Numbered from the stretch's first letter, positions 1 to 9,705 are shown. The stretch is 64,000 bases of DNA from Cupriavidus pauculus (GCF_008693385.1 NZ_CP044065.1:3100001-3164000), one strand, 5' to 3'. The notes: generated from the letters alone by a model not told the origin. Numbers and translations are program-made.

Positions 1-925
1 GCAGCTGATCTGGCAGGCGTGGCAGGGCAAGATGCCCGAGCGCCTGACCGCCGACGACGGCCAGCGCCGCGTGTTCGGGCGCATCGCGGCCCTGAAGACC
101 GACGGCTGGAAGAAGCGCATGGTCGATCGGTTCAATCCGATCACCCTGTTCGGCGCGGGCATCCTGTCGATGATCATGCAGCTGGCCAACGGCGTCACGA
201 TGCTGGGGCAGCTCACGTTCGACCTGCTGCGCTTTGCACGCGCGCCGCAGCGCGGCCCGTGGCGGGAGATCTCCGCGAATATCTACAATATCGGCTACAA
301 GGCGCTGGGCATCACGGCACTGGTCGGCTTTCTGATCGGCATCGTGCTGTCGTACCTGTCGTCGAACCAGCTGCGCACGTTCGGGGCGAGCACGTTCATC
401 GTGAACATTCTCGGCATGGCCGTGATCCGCGAACTCGGACCGGTGCTCGCGGCCATCCTGATCGCGGGCCGTTCGGGCTCCGCGATCACCGCGCAGATCG
501 GCGTGATGCGCGTGACCGAGGAACTCGACGCGATGAGCGTGATGGGCATCTCGCACGGCTTCCGGCTGATCATGCCGCGCGTGATCGCGCTAGCCGTATC
601 GATGCCGCTGCTCGTCGCATGGACCGATCTGCTCGCGCTGTTCGGCGGCATGACGGCCGCCAAGCTCCAGCTCGACATCAGCTATTCGTACTTCCTGCGC
701 CAGTTGCCCGACGCGGTACCGGTGGCCAACCTGTGGCTCGGCCTCGGCAAGGGCGCGGTGTTCGGCATGCTGATCGCGCTGACCGCATGCCATTTCGGCC
801 TGCGTATCAAACCCAATACGCAAAGCCTCGGCGAAGGGACGACGGCATCCGTGGTCACGTCGATCACGATCGTCATCGTCGCGGATGCAATCTTCGCGAT
901 CCTGTTCAAGGACGTCGGGATATGA
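1..925 (+). CDS. MlaE-type ABC transporter permease (5' truncated by window edge)
   Basis: This is an inner-membrane permease of the MlaE/YrbE family, the membrane subunit of an ABC transporter that moves lipids with an MCE partner. The reading frame is open from base 2, ten codons before the first visible ATG at position 32, so the true start lies outside the window. Homologues often carry an N-terminal STAS-like segment there. The visible part has several hydrophobic segments and the conserved family core (VIRELGPVLAAILIAGRSGS, then EELDAMSVMGI). Its stop overlaps the ATPase start by four bases (ATGA), which suggests translational coupling. The family assignment is firm. The substrate (phospholipid, sterol-like or toluene-type solute) cannot be told from sequence. 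Confidence 0.9.
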   Translation, partial: QLIWQAWQGKMPERLTADDGQRRVFGRIAALKTDGWKKRMVDRFNPITLFGAGILSMIMQLANGVTMLGQLTFDLLRFARAPQRGPWREISANIYNIGYKALGITALVGFLIGIVLSYLSSNQLRTFGASTFIVNILGMAVIRELGPVLAAILIAGRSGSAITAQIGVMRVTEELDAMSVMGISHGFRLIMPRVIALAVSMPLLVAWTDLLALFGGMTAAKLQLDISYSYFLRQLPDAVPVANLWLGLGKGAVFGMLIALTACHFGLRIKPNTQSLGEGTTASVVTSITIVIVADAIFAILFKDVGI

Positions 926-1740
926 ACGCACCGGACAAGGCGCCGCAAACGCACGGCGAGACCATCATCGAGGTCCGCAACCTCGTCAAGCGCTACGGCG
1001 ATGCCGTGGTCCACGACGGGCTCGACCTCGACGTCTATCGCGGCGAGGTGCTGTCGATCGTCGGCGGCTCCGGCACGGGCAAGACCGTGCTGCTGCGCCA
1101 GATCGTCGGGCTCGAACGCCCCACGTCGGGCACGATCAAGGTGTTCGGCGAGACGCCCGCGTCGCTGCGTCCCGCGCAACTGCAGGCGCTGCGCAACCGC
1201 TGGGGGCTGCAGTTCCAGCGCGGCGCGCTGTTTTCCGCGCTGTCCGTCATCGACAATATCGCGCTGCCGATGCGCGAGCTGCGCGCGCTGCCCGACAACC
1301 TGATCTGCCAGGCCGCGCTGCTCAAGCTGCAGCTGGTCGGGCTGTCCGCGCGCGATGCGGACAAGATGCCCTCGGACCTGTCCGGCGGCATGATCAAGCG
1401 CGTGGCGCTCGCGCGCGCGCTGTCGCTGGAGCCCGAGCTCGTGTTCCTCGACGAACCGACGGCCGGTCTCGACCCGATGGCCTCGGACGACTATGTGTCC
1501 CTGATTCGCGAGCTCCACACGGAGCTCGGCCTGACCGTGGTGATGATCACGCACGACCTCGACACGCTCGTCGCGCTGTCGGACCGCGTGGCCGTGCTGG
1601 CCGACCACAAGGTGCTCGCGGCCGCGCCGATCTCGGAGGTGATCAAGGTCGATCATCCCTTCATCCACGAATACTTCCTGGGCGAACGCGCCCAGCGAGC
1701 GATGCAGGCGCTGGCAGTGCCGCCTCACGGAGAAGCCTGA
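922..1740 (+). CDS. MlaF-type ABC transporter ATP-binding protein
   Basis: This 272-residue protein is the cytoplasmic ATPase that drives the MCE-type lipid transporter. It has Walker A GGSGTGKT at residues 48-55, the ABC signature LSGGM, Walker B LVFLDEPTAGLDP and the switch histidine in ITHDL. The ATG at 922 overlaps the permease stop, and the gene's own stop shares a base with the next ATG. The order permease, ATPase, MCE protein, lipoprotein matches Mla- or Pqi-like lipid transport operons. No mlaB or mlaC homologue follows, so I do not give an mla symbol. Confidence 0.93.
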   Translation: MNAPDKAPQTHGETIIEVRNLVKRYGDAVVHDGLDLDVYRGEVLSIVGGSGTGKTVLLRQIVGLERPTSGTIKVFGETPASLRPAQLQALRNRWGLQFQRGALFSALSVIDNIALPMRELRALPDNLICQAALLKLQLVGLSARDADKMPSDLSGGMIKRVALARALSLEPELVFLDEPTAGLDPMASDDYVSLIRELHTELGLTVVMITHDLDTLVALSDRVAVLADHKVLAAAPISEVIKVDHPFIHEYFLGERAQRAMQALAVPPHGEA

Positions 1741-2687
1741 TGGAAAACAAATCGAACGCCTTCCTCGCGGGGGTCTTCACGATCGGCCTGGCCGTGCTGG
1801 TGCTGTTCTCGGTGTTCTGGTTCAGCAGCGACCATGCGGTGCGGGTGCCCTACGACCTCATCACGCGCTCCACCGTCAACGGCCTGGGCCCGCAGGCCGA
1901 CGTCAAGTATCGCGGTCTCGACGTGGGCAAGGTGGTGTCGATCCGTTTCGATCCGCAGGTGCCGGGCCAGATCATCGTGCGCATCACCGTGAACCAGGAC
2001 ACGCCGATCACGCGCACCACGTACGCCACGCTCGGGTTCCAGGGCGTGACCGGCATCGCATACGTGCAGCTCGACGATACCGCGCGCGAGGAAGGCGCCG
2101 GCCAGGCCTCGCCGCCGCTGCGCACGTCCGCGCGCGAGCCCGCGCGCATCGTGATGCGGCCGGGGTTCTTCGAGGAACTGGAGAAGCGCGGGGACTCGCT
2201 GCTGACGCAGACCGAGACGCTGATGTCGTCGCTGAACGAGATGTTCCAGACCACCAATCGCGACGAACTGATGGCGACGATCAAGTCGATGCACGAGACC
2301 GCCGAGAACTACTCGAAGCTCGCGAAGACGCTGCAGCCCACGGCGGACAAGCTGCCGAAGGCCGTGGACAACCTCAACGCGACGCTGGCCTCGGCGCGCC
2401 GCATGACCGACGAACTGGCGAGCCCCAACGGCACCGTGATGCGCACCGTGAACAAGGTGGGCAACGACCTGCAGGTCGCCGCGGACTCCGTGCAGGCTGC
2501 CGCGAGTACCATCAACGAAGAGACGCTGCCGCAGATCAACGGTCTGGCGCGCGATGCGCGCCAGACGGTCCGCAGCATCGACCGCGCGGCCGGCACGTTT
2601 GGCGATCAGCCCAACAGCGTGCTGTTCGGCGGTCCGACGCCCACGCCCGGCCCGGGTGAGTCCGGCTTCAAGACGCCATCACCATGA
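1740..2687 (+). CDS. MCE (MlaD-family) substrate-binding protein
   Basis: This 315-residue protein has one N-terminal membrane segment (about residues 8-28) followed by an MCE domain (about 38-118, with the family pattern VKYRGLDVGKV). A long, probably helical, periplasmic region rich in Asn, Thr and Ala follows. MCE proteins form hexameric rings or tubes that carry lipid between inner and outer membranes. The start was set at the ATG that overlaps the ATPase stop (TGATG). Its stop overlaps the next ATG, so all four transporter genes are coupled. The C-terminal 20 residues are Gly/Pro-rich and probably disordered. Confidence 0.9.
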   Translation: MENKSNAFLAGVFTIGLAVLVLFSVFWFSSDHAVRVPYDLITRSTVNGLGPQADVKYRGLDVGKVVSIRFDPQVPGQIIVRITVNQDTPITRTTYATLGFQGVTGIAYVQLDDTAREEGAGQASPPLRTSAREPARIVMRPGFFEELEKRGDSLLTQTETLMSSLNEMFQTTNRDELMATIKSMHETAENYSKLAKTLQPTADKLPKAVDNLNATLASARRMTDELASPNGTVMRTVNKVGNDLQVAADSVQAAASTINEETLPQINGLARDARQTVRSIDRAAGTFGDQPNSVLFGGPTPTPGPGESGFKTPSP

Positions 2688-3472
2688 ACCGACTTCGAGA
2701 GTCCACCGCCATGACCACCGCCGCCCCGCTGACTGCATCGTTCGCCACGGTTGCGCGCCGCCTGCCGCAGGCGGCCGTGGCCCTGCTCGTGCTGCCGCTC
2801 CTGCTGACCGGCTGCAGCGTGCTGTCGTCGAATCCGCCCGCCACGACCTACGACCTCGGCCCGCTCGCGGCCGCGCCCGCGCAGCCGCCGGCGCCGCTGC
2901 CCAAGATGCGCGTGGCCCAGACCGAGGGGCCGGACTGGATGGACGGCAGCCAGCTTTATTACCGGCTGCAGTATTCGCAGCCGCAGAGGCTGCAGGCCTA
3001 TTCCACGCAGCGCTGGGTACAGCCCGCGCCACGGCTGTTCGACGACCGGCTTCGCGAAGCGGTGTCGGCGCGCGGCGCGCTCGGCTGGATCCGCGATGCC
3101 TCGGCGCCGGGCATGCGCGTGGACCTGCTCGCGTTCGAGCAGGTCTTCGACACGGCCACGTCGAGCCGCGGCGTCGTGCGCGCGCGCGTGACCGTGTACC
3201 AGAAGGGCCAGATCGGCCAGAAGACATTCGTGGCGGAGCAACCCGCGCCCACGGCCGATGGCGCGGGCGGCGTACGCGCGCTCGCGGCCAGCAGCGACGC
3301 CGTGATTGCCGCGATCCTCGACTGGGTGGCCACGCTGCCGCTGGACCCCGGCGCGCCCGGCACGACCGTCAGCGCGGCGCCGCTGTTCCCCGGCACGACC
3401 ATGCCGGTGCCCGAGGCGCCCCCGGCACCCGCGCCCGGGCCCGGGGCCGTCCCCACGCGCACGATGCGCTGA
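2684..3472 (+). CDS. ABC-type transport auxiliary lipoprotein (PqiC/YmbA-like)
   Basis: This 262-residue protein has a hydrophobic signal ending in a lipobox (LLTGC, Cys at about residue 44). The early motif TTYDLGPLAA is typical of the transport auxiliary component family, PF03886 by recollection. Such lipoproteins sit in the outer membrane and receive or anchor the MCE tube. The chosen start overlaps the mce stop; an in-frame ATG nine codons later would give a more usual signal peptide length and is a fair alternative. The last 40 residues are Pro/Ala/Gly-rich and probably disordered. Confidence 0.85.
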   Translation: MNRLRESTAMTTAAPLTASFATVARRLPQAAVALLVLPLLLTGCSVLSSNPPATTYDLGPLAAAPAQPPAPLPKMRVAQTEGPDWMDGSQLYYRLQYSQPQRLQAYSTQRWVQPAPRLFDDRLREAVSARGALGWIRDASAPGMRVDLLAFEQVFDTATSSRGVVRARVTVYQKGQIGQKTFVAEQPAPTADGAGGVRALAASSDAVIAAILDWVATLPLDPGAPGTTVSAAPLFPGTTMPVPEAPPAPAPGPGAVPTRTMR

Positions 3473-3502
3473 GGACACGCGCGCCGCGCCCAGCATCCGG
3501 CC

Positions 3503-4816
3503 ATGGCGAAGCACGCACCGGCTCCTCCGCCGAGCCCGCCCCCGAGTCCACCGGCGTATCCACGCCAGCCCGAACTGGAGGGCTGGCTGCCGCGTCATTC
3601 GCCGCTCGCGCGCGTCGGCCTCATCTGCTTCACGCTGCTCGTCGTCTACGCGAGCCTCTATCCGTTCTCGGGCTGGGTGAACAACGGCATCTCGCCGTTT
3701 GCATACCTCAGCGCGCCCAAGCCGCGCTACATCACGGACTTCGACCTGATCACGAACGTCCTTGGCTATTGCCCGTTCGGCGCGCTGGTGGTGCTGGCGC
3801 TGCATCCCCGCATATCGGGCGCGCGCGCGACGCTGCTCGCGTTCGTCTCCGGCGCACTGCTGTCGGCGGCCATGGAAGCGTTGCAGACATGGCTGCCCAA
3901 TCGCATTCCGTCGAATATCGACCTCATCACGAACGCATTGGGCGCGCTGCTCGGCGCGGCCGTGATCGCGCCCTTCAGCAGCGCGCTGATCGACCGCGGC
4001 ACGCTGACACGGCTGCGCATGGCGTGGTTCGAGCCGCATGCGAGCTTCGCGATCATCCTGTTGCTGCTGTGGCCGTTCGCGCAGGTGTTTCCGCAGGAGC
4101 ATCTGTTCGGCATGGGCGGCATCGTGCGCGAATGGCTGACCGATCCGGATTCGTGGCCGATGGAATGGCTGCAGGCGCTGTTCCCGATGCTGCTGACCTG
4201 GCAGGATTCGGTGGGACTGCGGCCCGACGACATGCAGAGCCAGCTGTTGCTGGAGACGCTGGTCACGGCCAGCAGCTGGTTGGGCACCGGACTGTTCGCG
4301 TCGCTCGCGATGCGGCGCACGGCGCCGATGCTGCGCATTCTCGCGGGACTGCTGGCGTCCGCGTTGCTGATCAAGGCCGCGGTGGCGGAACTGCAGTTTC
4401 CCGAGGACAACTCGTTCAACTGGCTGTCGGAGGGAGGACGCTTCGCGCTGCTGACGAGTTCGCTGCTGCTCGTGCTGCTGCTGCGCCTGCCACGCTGGCT
4501 GCGCGCCACGCTGGCGATGCTGGCGCTGGCCACGCTGGTCGTGCTGACCAACGTGCTGCCATCGAATCCCTACGCGTGGATTTCGGAGCAAGGCTGGCGC
4601 ATGGGCCGCTTCGTGCATTTCAACAGCCTCGCGCAGTGGCTCGGCTGGTTCTGGCCGCTGCTCGCGTTCTGCTATGTGATCTGGCGGCTGGAGCAGGTGA
4701 CGCTGCGGCGCAAGCTGCAACGCCGCGCCCAGCGCCGCGCCACCGCCCGCGCGGTGGCCGCGGCGACCGAACGCCACGACACGGCGGACCACACGGTTGA
4801 CGGCAAGACGCGCTAG
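3503..4816 (+). CDS. VanZ-family integral membrane protein
   Basis: This 437-residue protein opens with a Pro-rich cytoplasmic tail and then has about ten hydrophobic segments. The first third carries the VanZ-like pattern: a YASLYPFSGW loop, the segment DFDLITNVLGYCPFGALVVL and then NRIPSNIDLITNALGALLGA. VanZ-like proteins are mostly uncharacterised; one founding member gives low-level teicoplanin resistance, but that function should not be carried over here. The gene starts 30 bases after the lipid transporter lipoprotein and may belong to that operon, which would suggest an envelope role. It ends six bases from the convergent pcp gene. Confidence 0.8.
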   Translation: MAKHAPAPPPSPPPSPPAYPRQPELEGWLPRHSPLARVGLICFTLLVVYASLYPFSGWVNNGISPFAYLSAPKPRYITDFDLITNVLGYCPFGALVVLALHPRISGARATLLAFVSGALLSAAMEALQTWLPNRIPSNIDLITNALGALLGAAVIAPFSSALIDRGTLTRLRMAWFEPHASFAIILLLLWPFAQVFPQEHLFGMGGIVREWLTDPDSWPMEWLQALFPMLLTWQDSVGLRPDDMQSQLLLETLVTASSWLGTGLFASLAMRRTAPMLRILAGLLASALLIKAAVAELQFPEDNSFNWLSEGGRFALLTSSLLLVLLLRLPRWLRATLAMLALATLVVLTNVLPSNPYAWISEQGWRMGRFVHFNSLAQWLGWFWPLLAFCYVIWRLEQVTLRRKLQRRAQRRATARAVAAATERHDTADHTVDGKTR

Positions 4817-4822
4817 ACCCGC

Positions 4823-5473
4823 TCAGTGAAGCTGGCCGCCCTGCTCGCGAACGTCGGCGGCAGTGTTCAACGTGGTGGCCACCGCGACACGCAGGCCCGC
4901 GATCAGCGTCTCGAGCGCAAGACTCGGTGCGCCCGGATGCCGGGCCGCCTGCTCGGGCAGATACGGGATATGAATAAAGCCGCCGCGCGCGTCCAGCTTG
5001 CGCCGCGCGAGCGCATGCATAAGCCCGTAGAACACGTGATTGCACACGAACGTGCCTGCCGTCTGCGACACCATCGCCGGCACCCCGGCCGCGCGCAGGT
5101 CGCGCGTGATGGCCTTGATTGGCAGCGTGGAGAAGTACGCGGCGGGACCCTCCGTGGCGATCGTCGTATCGATCGGCTGCGCGCCCGCGTTGTCCGCGAT
5201 GCGCGCGTCATCGACATTGATCGCGATACGCTCGATCGACATCTCGGTCCGGCCGCCCGCCTGGCCGACCGCGATCACCACCTCGGGCTTCAGTTCCTCG
5301 AGCAGCGACTCCATGCCGGAGATGGCCGCGCCGAACACGCAGGGCAACTGCCGGGCGACGATGACGGCATCGTCGCCGACGCGCTGCCCTTCGAGCGCGC
5401 GCACCGCCTCCCACGATGGATTGACCGGTTCATTCTCGAACGGCTCGAAGCCGGTAAGCAGTACGGTGCGCAT
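4823..5473 (-). CDS. pcp: pyrrolidone-carboxylate peptidase (pyroglutamyl peptidase I)
   Basis: This cytoplasmic cysteine peptidase removes N-terminal pyroglutamate (5-oxoproline) from peptides. At 216 residues it has the usual family length, and the catalytic triad is visible as Glu81 ([14 protein letters not shown]), Cys144 ([13 protein letters not shown]) and His168 ([11 protein letters not shown]). It is the last gene of a minus-strand operon with 5-oxoprolinase subunits and two paired membrane proteins. The released 5-oxoproline can thus be hydrolysed by the products of the same transcript. It starts 13 bases after the DUF979 gene. Confidence 0.96.
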   Translation of the reverse strand: MRTVLLTGFEPFENEPVNPSWEAVRALEGQRVGDDAVIVARQLPCVFGAAISGMESLLEELKPEVVIAVGQAGGRTEMSIERIAINVDDARIADNAGAQPIDTTIATEGPAAYFSTLPIKAITRDLRAAGVPAMVSQTAGTFVCNHVFYGLMHALARRKLDARGGFIHIPYLPEQAARHPGAPSLALETLIAGLRVAVATTLNTAADVREQGGQLH

Positions 5474-5486
5474 GCAAAGGCCCTCG

Positions 5487-6437
5487 TTACATCAGGAAGT
5501 ACAGCAGGACGATATTGGCCACCAGGATCGCGAGCGCGGTCGGCACCTGCGCGCGGATCACGGCGTTCTTGTCGTCGAGTTCGAGCAGCGCGGCCGGCAC
5601 GATGTTGAAGTTGGCCGCCATCGGCGTCATCAGCGTACCGCAGTAGCCGGAGAACATGCCGATCGCCGCCATCACCGCCGGGTTCGCATGGAACATGCCG
5701 ACCAGAATGGGCACGCCCACGCCGCCGGTCATCACGGGGAATGCCGCGAAGCCGTTGCCCATGATCACGGTGAACAGCGCCATGCCGACGCAGTACACGG
5801 CCACGGCCACGAGCTTGTAGTCCATGTTGATGTACGCGGTGGTCAGGTGCGCGACGGCCTTGCCCACGCCCGCATCGGCGAACACGAGGCCGAGCATCGC
5901 GAGCATCTGCGGCAGCACGAGCGCCCAGCCGAGCGACTCGATCAGGCGGCGCGATTCCTTCACGCCCTGCGCGACCGTGTCACGCGTGAGCCAGCACACC
6001 ACGGCCAGCGAGATCAGGCAACCGATACCGAGCGAGACGAACGTGACGTTCTTCGGGTCCAGCAGCGCCAGGCCCGCGATCTTCACGTCCTTGAACAGCA
6101 CCGTGCCGAGCACCGTGACGAGCGGAATCAGCAGCGCGGGGATGAACAGCTTGTTGCCGAGGCGCTTCGCGCTCGCGCGGCGCTCCTCTTCCGGCAGGCT
6201 GCCGTGCTTGCCCTGGCCCACACCGCCAAAGCCCGCGATCAGCGCCATGACGACGGCGGCGATACCGACGATGGCCGGCGGAATCTTGTCGCCGATCAGG
6301 AAGATGATTGCGTACAGCAGCCAGAACAGTCCCGTGGACAGGCGACGCGGGTGCGTCTTGTCCGTGAACGTCATCAGTGCCGTGATGGCCAGCACCAGGC
6401 CCGCGAGCCAGTAGAGATATTCGATGGATACGATCAT
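5487..6437 (-). CDS. DUF979 family membrane protein, putative pyroglutamate permease subunit
   Basis: This 316-residue, almost wholly hydrophobic protein has about eight or nine membrane segments (starting [19 protein letters not shown]) and belongs to the DUF979 family. It contains the stretch [19 protein letters not shown] and ends in a hydrophobic helix. DUF979 genes are typically found beside DUF969 genes, as here (15-base gap). Its place between pxpA-DUF969 and pcp suggests that the two proteins together form an inner-membrane transporter for 5-oxoproline or pyroglutamyl peptides. The family call is from sequence; the transport role is inferred from context only. Confidence 0.8.
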   Translation of the reverse strand: MIVSIEYLYWLAGLVLAITALMTFTDKTHPRRLSTGLFWLLYAIIFLIGDKIPPAIVGIAAVVMALIAGFGGVGQGKHGSLPEEERRASAKRLGNKLFIPALLIPLVTVLGTVLFKDVKIAGLALLDPKNVTFVSLGIGCLISLAVVCWLTRDTVAQGVKESRRLIESLGWALVLPQMLAMLGLVFADAGVGKAVAHLTTAYINMDYKLVAVAVYCVGMALFTVIMGNGFAAFPVMTGGVGVPILVGMFHANPAVMAAIGMFSGYCGTLMTPMAANFNIVPAALLELDDKNAVIRAQVPTALAILVANIVLLYFLM

Positions 6438-6452
6438 GATGTCCGGCTCCCG

Positions 6453-7193
6453 TTATTCGCTCTTGCCGGCGGCAGCCGGGGTCGCATTGGGGGGCACGGC
6501 AGAGCGGCCCGCGAGTTCGCGCGCGAGCCAGCCGTCCAGGCGTTTCAGGCGCACGGCATGGATCAGGAATGCGCAGATGGCGGTGGGGATCCCCCACACG
6601 GCGATATGCAGCGGCTCCACGTCGATGTTCGACGACAGCAGGAACGTGTGCATCAGCGCGATGGCGCCGAACGCCACGAAGATGTCCTCGCCGAAGAACA
6701 GGCCCACGTTGTCGGTGGCCGCGCAGAATGCGAGCACGCGCTGGCGCACGGGTTCGGGCAGCTGGCCGAAGCGGTTCTCGGCAGCGCCTTCCGCCATCGG
6801 GGCCAGCAGAGGACGCACCATCTGTGGATGGCCGCCGAGGCTGGTCAGGCCGATCGCAGCGGTGAGTTCGCGCACCGCGAGGTACACGATCAGCAGGCGG
6901 CCCACCGTGGCCGAGGCGATCCGCGAGATCCACGCCTGTGCATGCTCGCGCAGGCCGTGGCGCTCGAGCAGCCCGATGACCGCGAGCGGCAGCAGGATGA
7001 TCAGCGGCAGGTTGCGTGCCTTGACGAACGCGGTACCGATCGCCGTGAAGATCTGCATCAGCGGCATCGATGCGGCGAGCCCGGTCGCGATGGCCGCGAG
7101 CGCGACCACGAGCATCGGATTGAATCGCAGCACGAAGCCGATGATGATGACACCGACCCCCAGCAGGGGCCAAAGATTGACAGCTGATTCCAT
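6453..7193 (-). CDS. DUF969 family membrane protein, putative pyroglutamate permease subunit
   Basis: This 246-residue integral membrane protein has about six segments and starts MESAVNLWPLLGVGVIIIGF. It is a DUF969 member with the conserved region GHPQMVRPLLAPMAEGAAE and the acidic loop ATDNVGLFFGEDIFVAFGAI. The start was placed at the ATG at 7193 because the frame remains open far upstream into pxpA without similarity. It lies between pxpA (53-base gap) and the DUF979 gene (15-base gap). Together the pair resembles a two-component permease. Pyroglutamate is the likely substrate by operon context, but no experiment is known to me. Confidence 0.8.
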   Translation of the reverse strand: MESAVNLWPLLGVGVIIIGFVLRFNPMLVVALAAIATGLAASMPLMQIFTAIGTAFVKARNLPLIILLPLAVIGLLERHGLREHAQAWISRIASATVGRLLIVYLAVRELTAAIGLTSLGGHPQMVRPLLAPMAEGAAENRFGQLPEPVRQRVLAFCAATDNVGLFFGEDIFVAFGAIALMHTFLLSSNIDVEPLHIAVWGIPTAICAFLIHAVRLKRLDGWLARELAGRSAVPPNATPAAAGKSE

Positions 7194-7246
7194 GAAGGAC
7201 ACCAGATAGAGTGTGATGGATCGACGCCAGCCTGCGGGGGTACCCC

Positions 7247-7987
7247 TCAGACGCCAGCCCGTACAACAATGCCTTCCGAGCCGAGCCGTTCCCGGATACG
7301 GCGCGCGAATGCAAGCGCGTGAGCGCCGTCGCCATGCAGGCACACGGTTTCGGCGCGGATGGGGACCCAGCTGCCGTCGATGGCGCGCACGCGCTGCTCG
7401 CGCACCATGCTCAGCGTCTGGTTCAGGGCCACTTCCTCGTCGTCGTGCAGCGCGCCGGGCGTGCCGCGTTTGACGAGCGTGCCGTCCGGGTTGTAGCCCC
7501 GGTCGGCGAACACTTCTTCCTTCACGCGCAGGCCGTGGGCGCGCGCGATCGTGATCATCTGGCTGTTGGCCAGCCCGAAGAACACGAGGTTCGGGTTGTA
7601 GTCGCGGACCGCGCGGACGATCGCCTCGCACAGTTTCGCGTCGCGTACCGCCATGTTGTAGAGCGCGCCGTGCGCCTTCACGTGCGCGAGCTGGCCGCCC
7701 TGCGCGCGGACCATCGCGTCGAGCGCGCCGATCTGGTACAGCACGTCGGCATACACGGCTTGCGGGTCGCGCTGCATTTCCGTGCGGCCGAAGTTCTCGC
7801 GGTCCGGAAAGCTCGGATGCGCGCCGATGGCCACGCCGTTGGCGATCGCCCATTTCACGGTCTGCAGCATCGTCGCCGCATCGCCGGCGTGCCAGCCGCA
7901 CGCAACGTTCGCGGAACTGATCAGCGTGAGCAGCGTTTCGTCATTGCCGCAGCCTTCGCCGAGGTCGGCGTTGAGGTCGATTTCCAT
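7247..7987 (-). CDS. pxpA: 5-oxoprolinase subunit A (LamB/YcsF family)
   Basis: This 246-residue protein starts [17 protein letters not shown], the hallmark of the LamB/YcsF family, followed by [11 protein letters not shown]. With PxpB and PxpC it forms the ATP-dependent 5-oxoprolinase that opens 5-oxoproline to L-glutamate. A good ribosome site (GGAGAA) precedes the ATG. It follows pxpC by 51 bases and precedes the DUF969 gene. Length and motifs are normal. Confidence 0.95.
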   Translation of the reverse strand: MEIDLNADLGEGCGNDETLLTLISSANVACGWHAGDAATMLQTVKWAIANGVAIGAHPSFPDRENFGRTEMQRDPQAVYADVLYQIGALDAMVRAQGGQLAHVKAHGALYNMAVRDAKLCEAIVRAVRDYNPNLVFFGLANSQMITIARAHGLRVKEEVFADRGYNPDGTLVKRGTPGALHDDEEVALNQTLSMVREQRVRAIDGSWVPIRAETVCLHGDGAHALAFARRIRERLGSEGIVVRAGV

Positions 7988-8038
7988 GGGGTTCTCCTGC
8001 GAGGGGTTCTGATTGTCTGGAAGCGCGCGCGATGCGGG

Positions 8039-9058
8039 TTACGCCACCGCGCGCGTCTGGGTACGCCGTCGCGCGGCGATCACCATGCCGTCGCCCTGCC
8101 ACCGCAGGGCCTGATCGATCTGCCGCAGGTAGCGGTCCACTTCCGCCTGCGCGGCCGCGGCCCCATCGAGCGACACCTGCATGAAGCGCACCGTTGCGCC
8201 GAGCGGCACCTGCGCCAGACGCCACAGGTCGGCGCCGATGACCACGCCGATCTTCGGATACCCGCCCGTGGTCTGCGCATCGCTCATCAGCGCGATCGGC
8301 TGGCCGGCCGGCGGCACCTGCATCACACCGGGCACCACGCCGTGCGAGAGCAGGTCGGCGCTGCGGTCCGCGCGGCGCGCGAGCGACGGCCCCTGCAGAC
8401 GCAGGCCCATGCGGTTGCTCTGCGGCGTGATCGTCCACTCGGCCTCCCACAGCGCGGCCTGCGATGCGGGTTCGAAATCCTCGTACTCGGGGCCGGCCAG
8501 CATGCGCACGACCCATGCATCGCCTTCGCGATTGACGGGCAGCGCCCACGCGGGCGCGGCCACGCCGAGCCAGTCCTGCTCGCTCGCAAGGCCCACGCGG
8601 CCGACGGGCAACCGGTCGCCGTCGCGCAGCACGCGGCCCTGGAAGCCGCCGTAGCCGGACTTCAGGTCCGTGCTGCGCGAGTTCATGACCAGGGGCACGT
8701 CGATACCGCCCGACACGCAGAGGTAGGTCCGCGTGCCGCCGCGCGCGGCCGGCAGCGTCAGCACCTGCCCCTTGCGCACGTCGAACGCATGCCACGCCCA
8801 CACGGGCAGGCCATCCAGATTGGCGCCGCACTCGGCGCCCGTCAGTGCCACGCGCATATCGGCGTGGAAGCGCATGGCCGCGCGGCCCAGCGTGAATTCG
8901 ATACCCGCGTCACCGGGCGCGTTGCCGAGGAGGCGATTGCCGACGTCGAGGGCGAGGCCGTCCGCCGCGCCCGAGCGGCCCACACCGAAGCGGCGAAACC
9001 CGATACGGCCGAGGTCCTGGACCGATGCCTGTGCGCCAGGGCGAATGATTTCAATCAC
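8039..9058 (-). CDS. pxpC: 5-oxoprolinase subunit C (biotin-dependent carboxyltransferase/AHS2 family)
   Basis: This 339-residue protein is of the allophanate hydrolase subunit 2 family (KipA/YbgK type). Family segments include FRRFGVGRSGAADGLALDVG near the N-terminus, SNRMGLRLQGP in the middle and SDAQTTGGYPKIGVVIGADL further on. It pairs with PxpB, whose stop its start overlaps by four bases, and completes the 5-oxoprolinase complex with PxpA. Older annotations call it urea amidolyase-related or KipI antagonist. Context with pcp and pxpA favours 5-oxoprolinase. Confidence 0.94.
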   Translation of the reverse strand: MIEIIRPGAQASVQDLGRIGFRRFGVGRSGAADGLALDVGNRLLGNAPGDAGIEFTLGRAAMRFHADMRVALTGAECGANLDGLPVWAWHAFDVRKGQVLTLPAARGGTRTYLCVSGGIDVPLVMNSRSTDLKSGYGGFQGRVLRDGDRLPVGRVGLASEQDWLGVAAPAWALPVNREGDAWVVRMLAGPEYEDFEPASQAALWEAEWTITPQSNRMGLRLQGPSLARRADRSADLLSHGVVPGVMQVPPAGQPIALMSDAQTTGGYPKIGVVIGADLWRLAQVPLGATVRFMQVSLDGAAAAQAEVDRYLRQIDQALRWQGDGMVIAARRRTQTRAVA

Positions 9059-9705
9059 GCGACAAATTCCTCGATGACGAAGCGCACCGTGTCACCCGGC
9101 GCAAACAGGGACGGCGGATCGCGGTCCGCCACGAACAATTGCGCATCGGTATGGCCGATCAGCTGCCAGCCCCCCGGCAGCACGGCCGGATAGATGCCGG
9201 TCTGCTCGCCGCCGATGCCGACGGCGCCCGCCGGCACGGCCAGCCGCGGCTCGCGGCGGCGCGGCGTGGCCAGCGCGGCCTCCATGCCGCCCATATAGGC
9301 GAAGCCCGGCTGAAAGCCGAGGAAGTACACGACGTATTCGCCGGCGGCATGGCGCCGCACGACCTCTTCGGCCGACAGTCCGGTATGCGCGGCCACGTCG
9401 GCCAGATCCGGGCCGTACTCGCCGCCGTACCGGACCGGGATCTCCACGAGCTTGCCGGTGGCATTGCGGGTCTCGCCGGACGCCCAGGCGACCTTGAGGT
9501 TGCGCTCGAGCGCGCTCACGTCGGCGTCGCCGTCGAAGACCACGGTCAGGTTGTTCATGCCCGGCACGACGTCGACCACGCCGCGCCAGTCCGCGGCCCG
9601 CTCGGCCATGGCCCAGATCCGGCGCTGTACCTCGAGGGAAGCTGGCGGGGCGACGCTATACAGCAGCGCCTGTTCCGCCAGGCGGTGAACGGTGCATTGG
9701 GGCAT
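9055..9705 (-). CDS. pxpB: 5-oxoprolinase subunit B (AHS1/KipI family)
   Basis: This 216-residue protein is of the allophanate hydrolase subunit 1 family. It has the motif YVVYFLGFQPGFAYMGGM and the later segment GSVGIGGEQTG-like region (VPAGAVGIGGEQTGIYP). It is the first gene of the pyroglutamate operon and is read from 9705 leftward. The upstream 360 bases contain two short palindromes that may be operators. PxpB is needed with PxpA and PxpC for ATP-dependent 5-oxoproline hydrolysis. The KipI sporulation role of Bacillus does not apply in a Gram-negative. Confidence 0.94.
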   Translation of the reverse strand: MPQCTVHRLAEQALLYSVAPPASLEVQRRIWAMAERAADWRGVVDVVPGMNNLTVVFDGDADVSALERNLKVAWASGETRNATGKLVEIPVRYGGEYGPDLADVAAHTGLSAEEVVRRHAAGEYVVYFLGFQPGFAYMGGMEAALATPRRREPRLAVPAGAVGIGGEQTGIYPAVLPGGWQLIGHTDAQLFVADRDPPSLFAPGDTVRFVIEEFVA

